Shown: in pieces, positions 37,828-37,933 of the stretch
Layout of the letters: each line of letters starts with the position of its first letter
Numbering within the stretch: the first letter of the stretch is position 1
Source of the DNA: a virus
DNA length: 37,933 bases
Strand: one strand, 5' to 3'
IMG/VR virus record: IMGVR_UViG_3300047557_000568
Span: 1-37,933 of that record
Position numbers and translations under genes: made by a program
Notes under the pieces: model-generated
The model's database searches: none
The model's input: the letters and a program-made list of their open reading frames with translations, nothing else
What the model was told of the DNA's origin: nothing

Positions 37828-37933
37828 AGCCTGTTGCATGGATGATTATAGATGTGGATAACGGAAAATCACTTCAGTCTAAAGAAAGCAAATTTTCGGA
37901 AATAAATATTCCACTTTACACCTCACCAAGAGA
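37824..37933 (+). CDS. N-terminal part of KPVAW-type small phage protein (continues at 1)
   Basis: First 28 codons up to the repeat, then the part that overlaps the window start. The ATG overlaps the previous stop (ATGA). The joined gene encodes 73 residues and stops at position 138. See the entry at 1-138. Confidence 0.8.
   Translation, partial: MKPVAWMIIDVDNGKSLQSKESKFSEINIPLYTSPR
37908..37933. repeat. Right copy of 26-bp terminal direct repeat
   Basis: Identical to positions 1-26. Represents the overlap of the circular contig. Confidence 0.85.

Overview
The window is a complete or nearly complete genome of a small lytic, podovirus-type phage (T7-like gene content, about 37.9 kb). The evidence is a virion and packaging set (small and large terminase, portal, scaffold, major capsid protein, gp11-type tail tube protein, a large second tail protein, tail fibres, internal-virion-type proteins) together with a T7-like replication set (family A DNA polymerase, gp4-type primase-helicase, gp2.5-like ssDNA-binding protein, 5'-3' exonuclease, endonuclease VII). 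I see no integrase, no repressor that I can identify, no tRNA and no phage RNA polymerase, so transcription should use the host enzyme. Good sigma70-type promoters on the late strand agree with this. The first 26 bases are repeated exactly as the last 26, and a 73-codon gene reads intact across the join, so the molecule is circular or circularly permuted in the assembly. AT-rich coding, a B12-dependent ribonucleotide reductase and the structural genes suggest an aquatic proteobacterial host; that is inference.

Layout. The genome has two arms that diverge from a control region of about 1 kb (30.2-31.2 kb). Rightward (+) early genes run from 31.2 kb to the end of the window and through the junction to 10.2 kb. 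First come many very small proteins, several of them single-pass membrane peptides, then primase-helicase, HNH nuclease, DNA polymerase, a PAPS-reductase-like enzyme, SSB, exonucleases, several HNH-family endonucleases and a class II ribonucleotide reductase. This arm ends at a strong hairpin terminator at 10.23 kb. Leftward (-) late genes run from 30.2 kb down to 10.28 kb: terminases, portal, fibre and adhesin-like proteins, scaffold, capsid, a group of small lysine-rich proteins, tail tube proteins, tail fibre, internal virion proteins, holin-like protein and lysozyme. The two arms converge at 10.2 kb.

Regulation. Three late promoters on the minus strand (30.41, 22.66 and 18.80 kb) share TTGACA, a 17-bp spacer containing TAAAA-N-T-R-TG, and an extended -10. 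A terminator lies just after the capsid gene, as in T7. The control region holds three near-perfect Fur-box-like palindromes and a pair of 20-bp operator-like repeats.

The most striking element is a complete type I hammerhead ribozyme at 31394-31445 on the early strand. It starts in the last codons of the first early gene, whose stop codon forms part of stem I, and would cleave the early mRNA after C31439, 28 nt before the second early gene. Other points of interest are a pseudoknot-capable leader before the SSB gene, an exonuclease whose catalytic motif I is recovered only if translation starts at ATT, a frameshifted HNH gene, an HNH gene fused to a copy of the neighbouring domain at the genome junction, and a small secreted cysteine-rich peptide.
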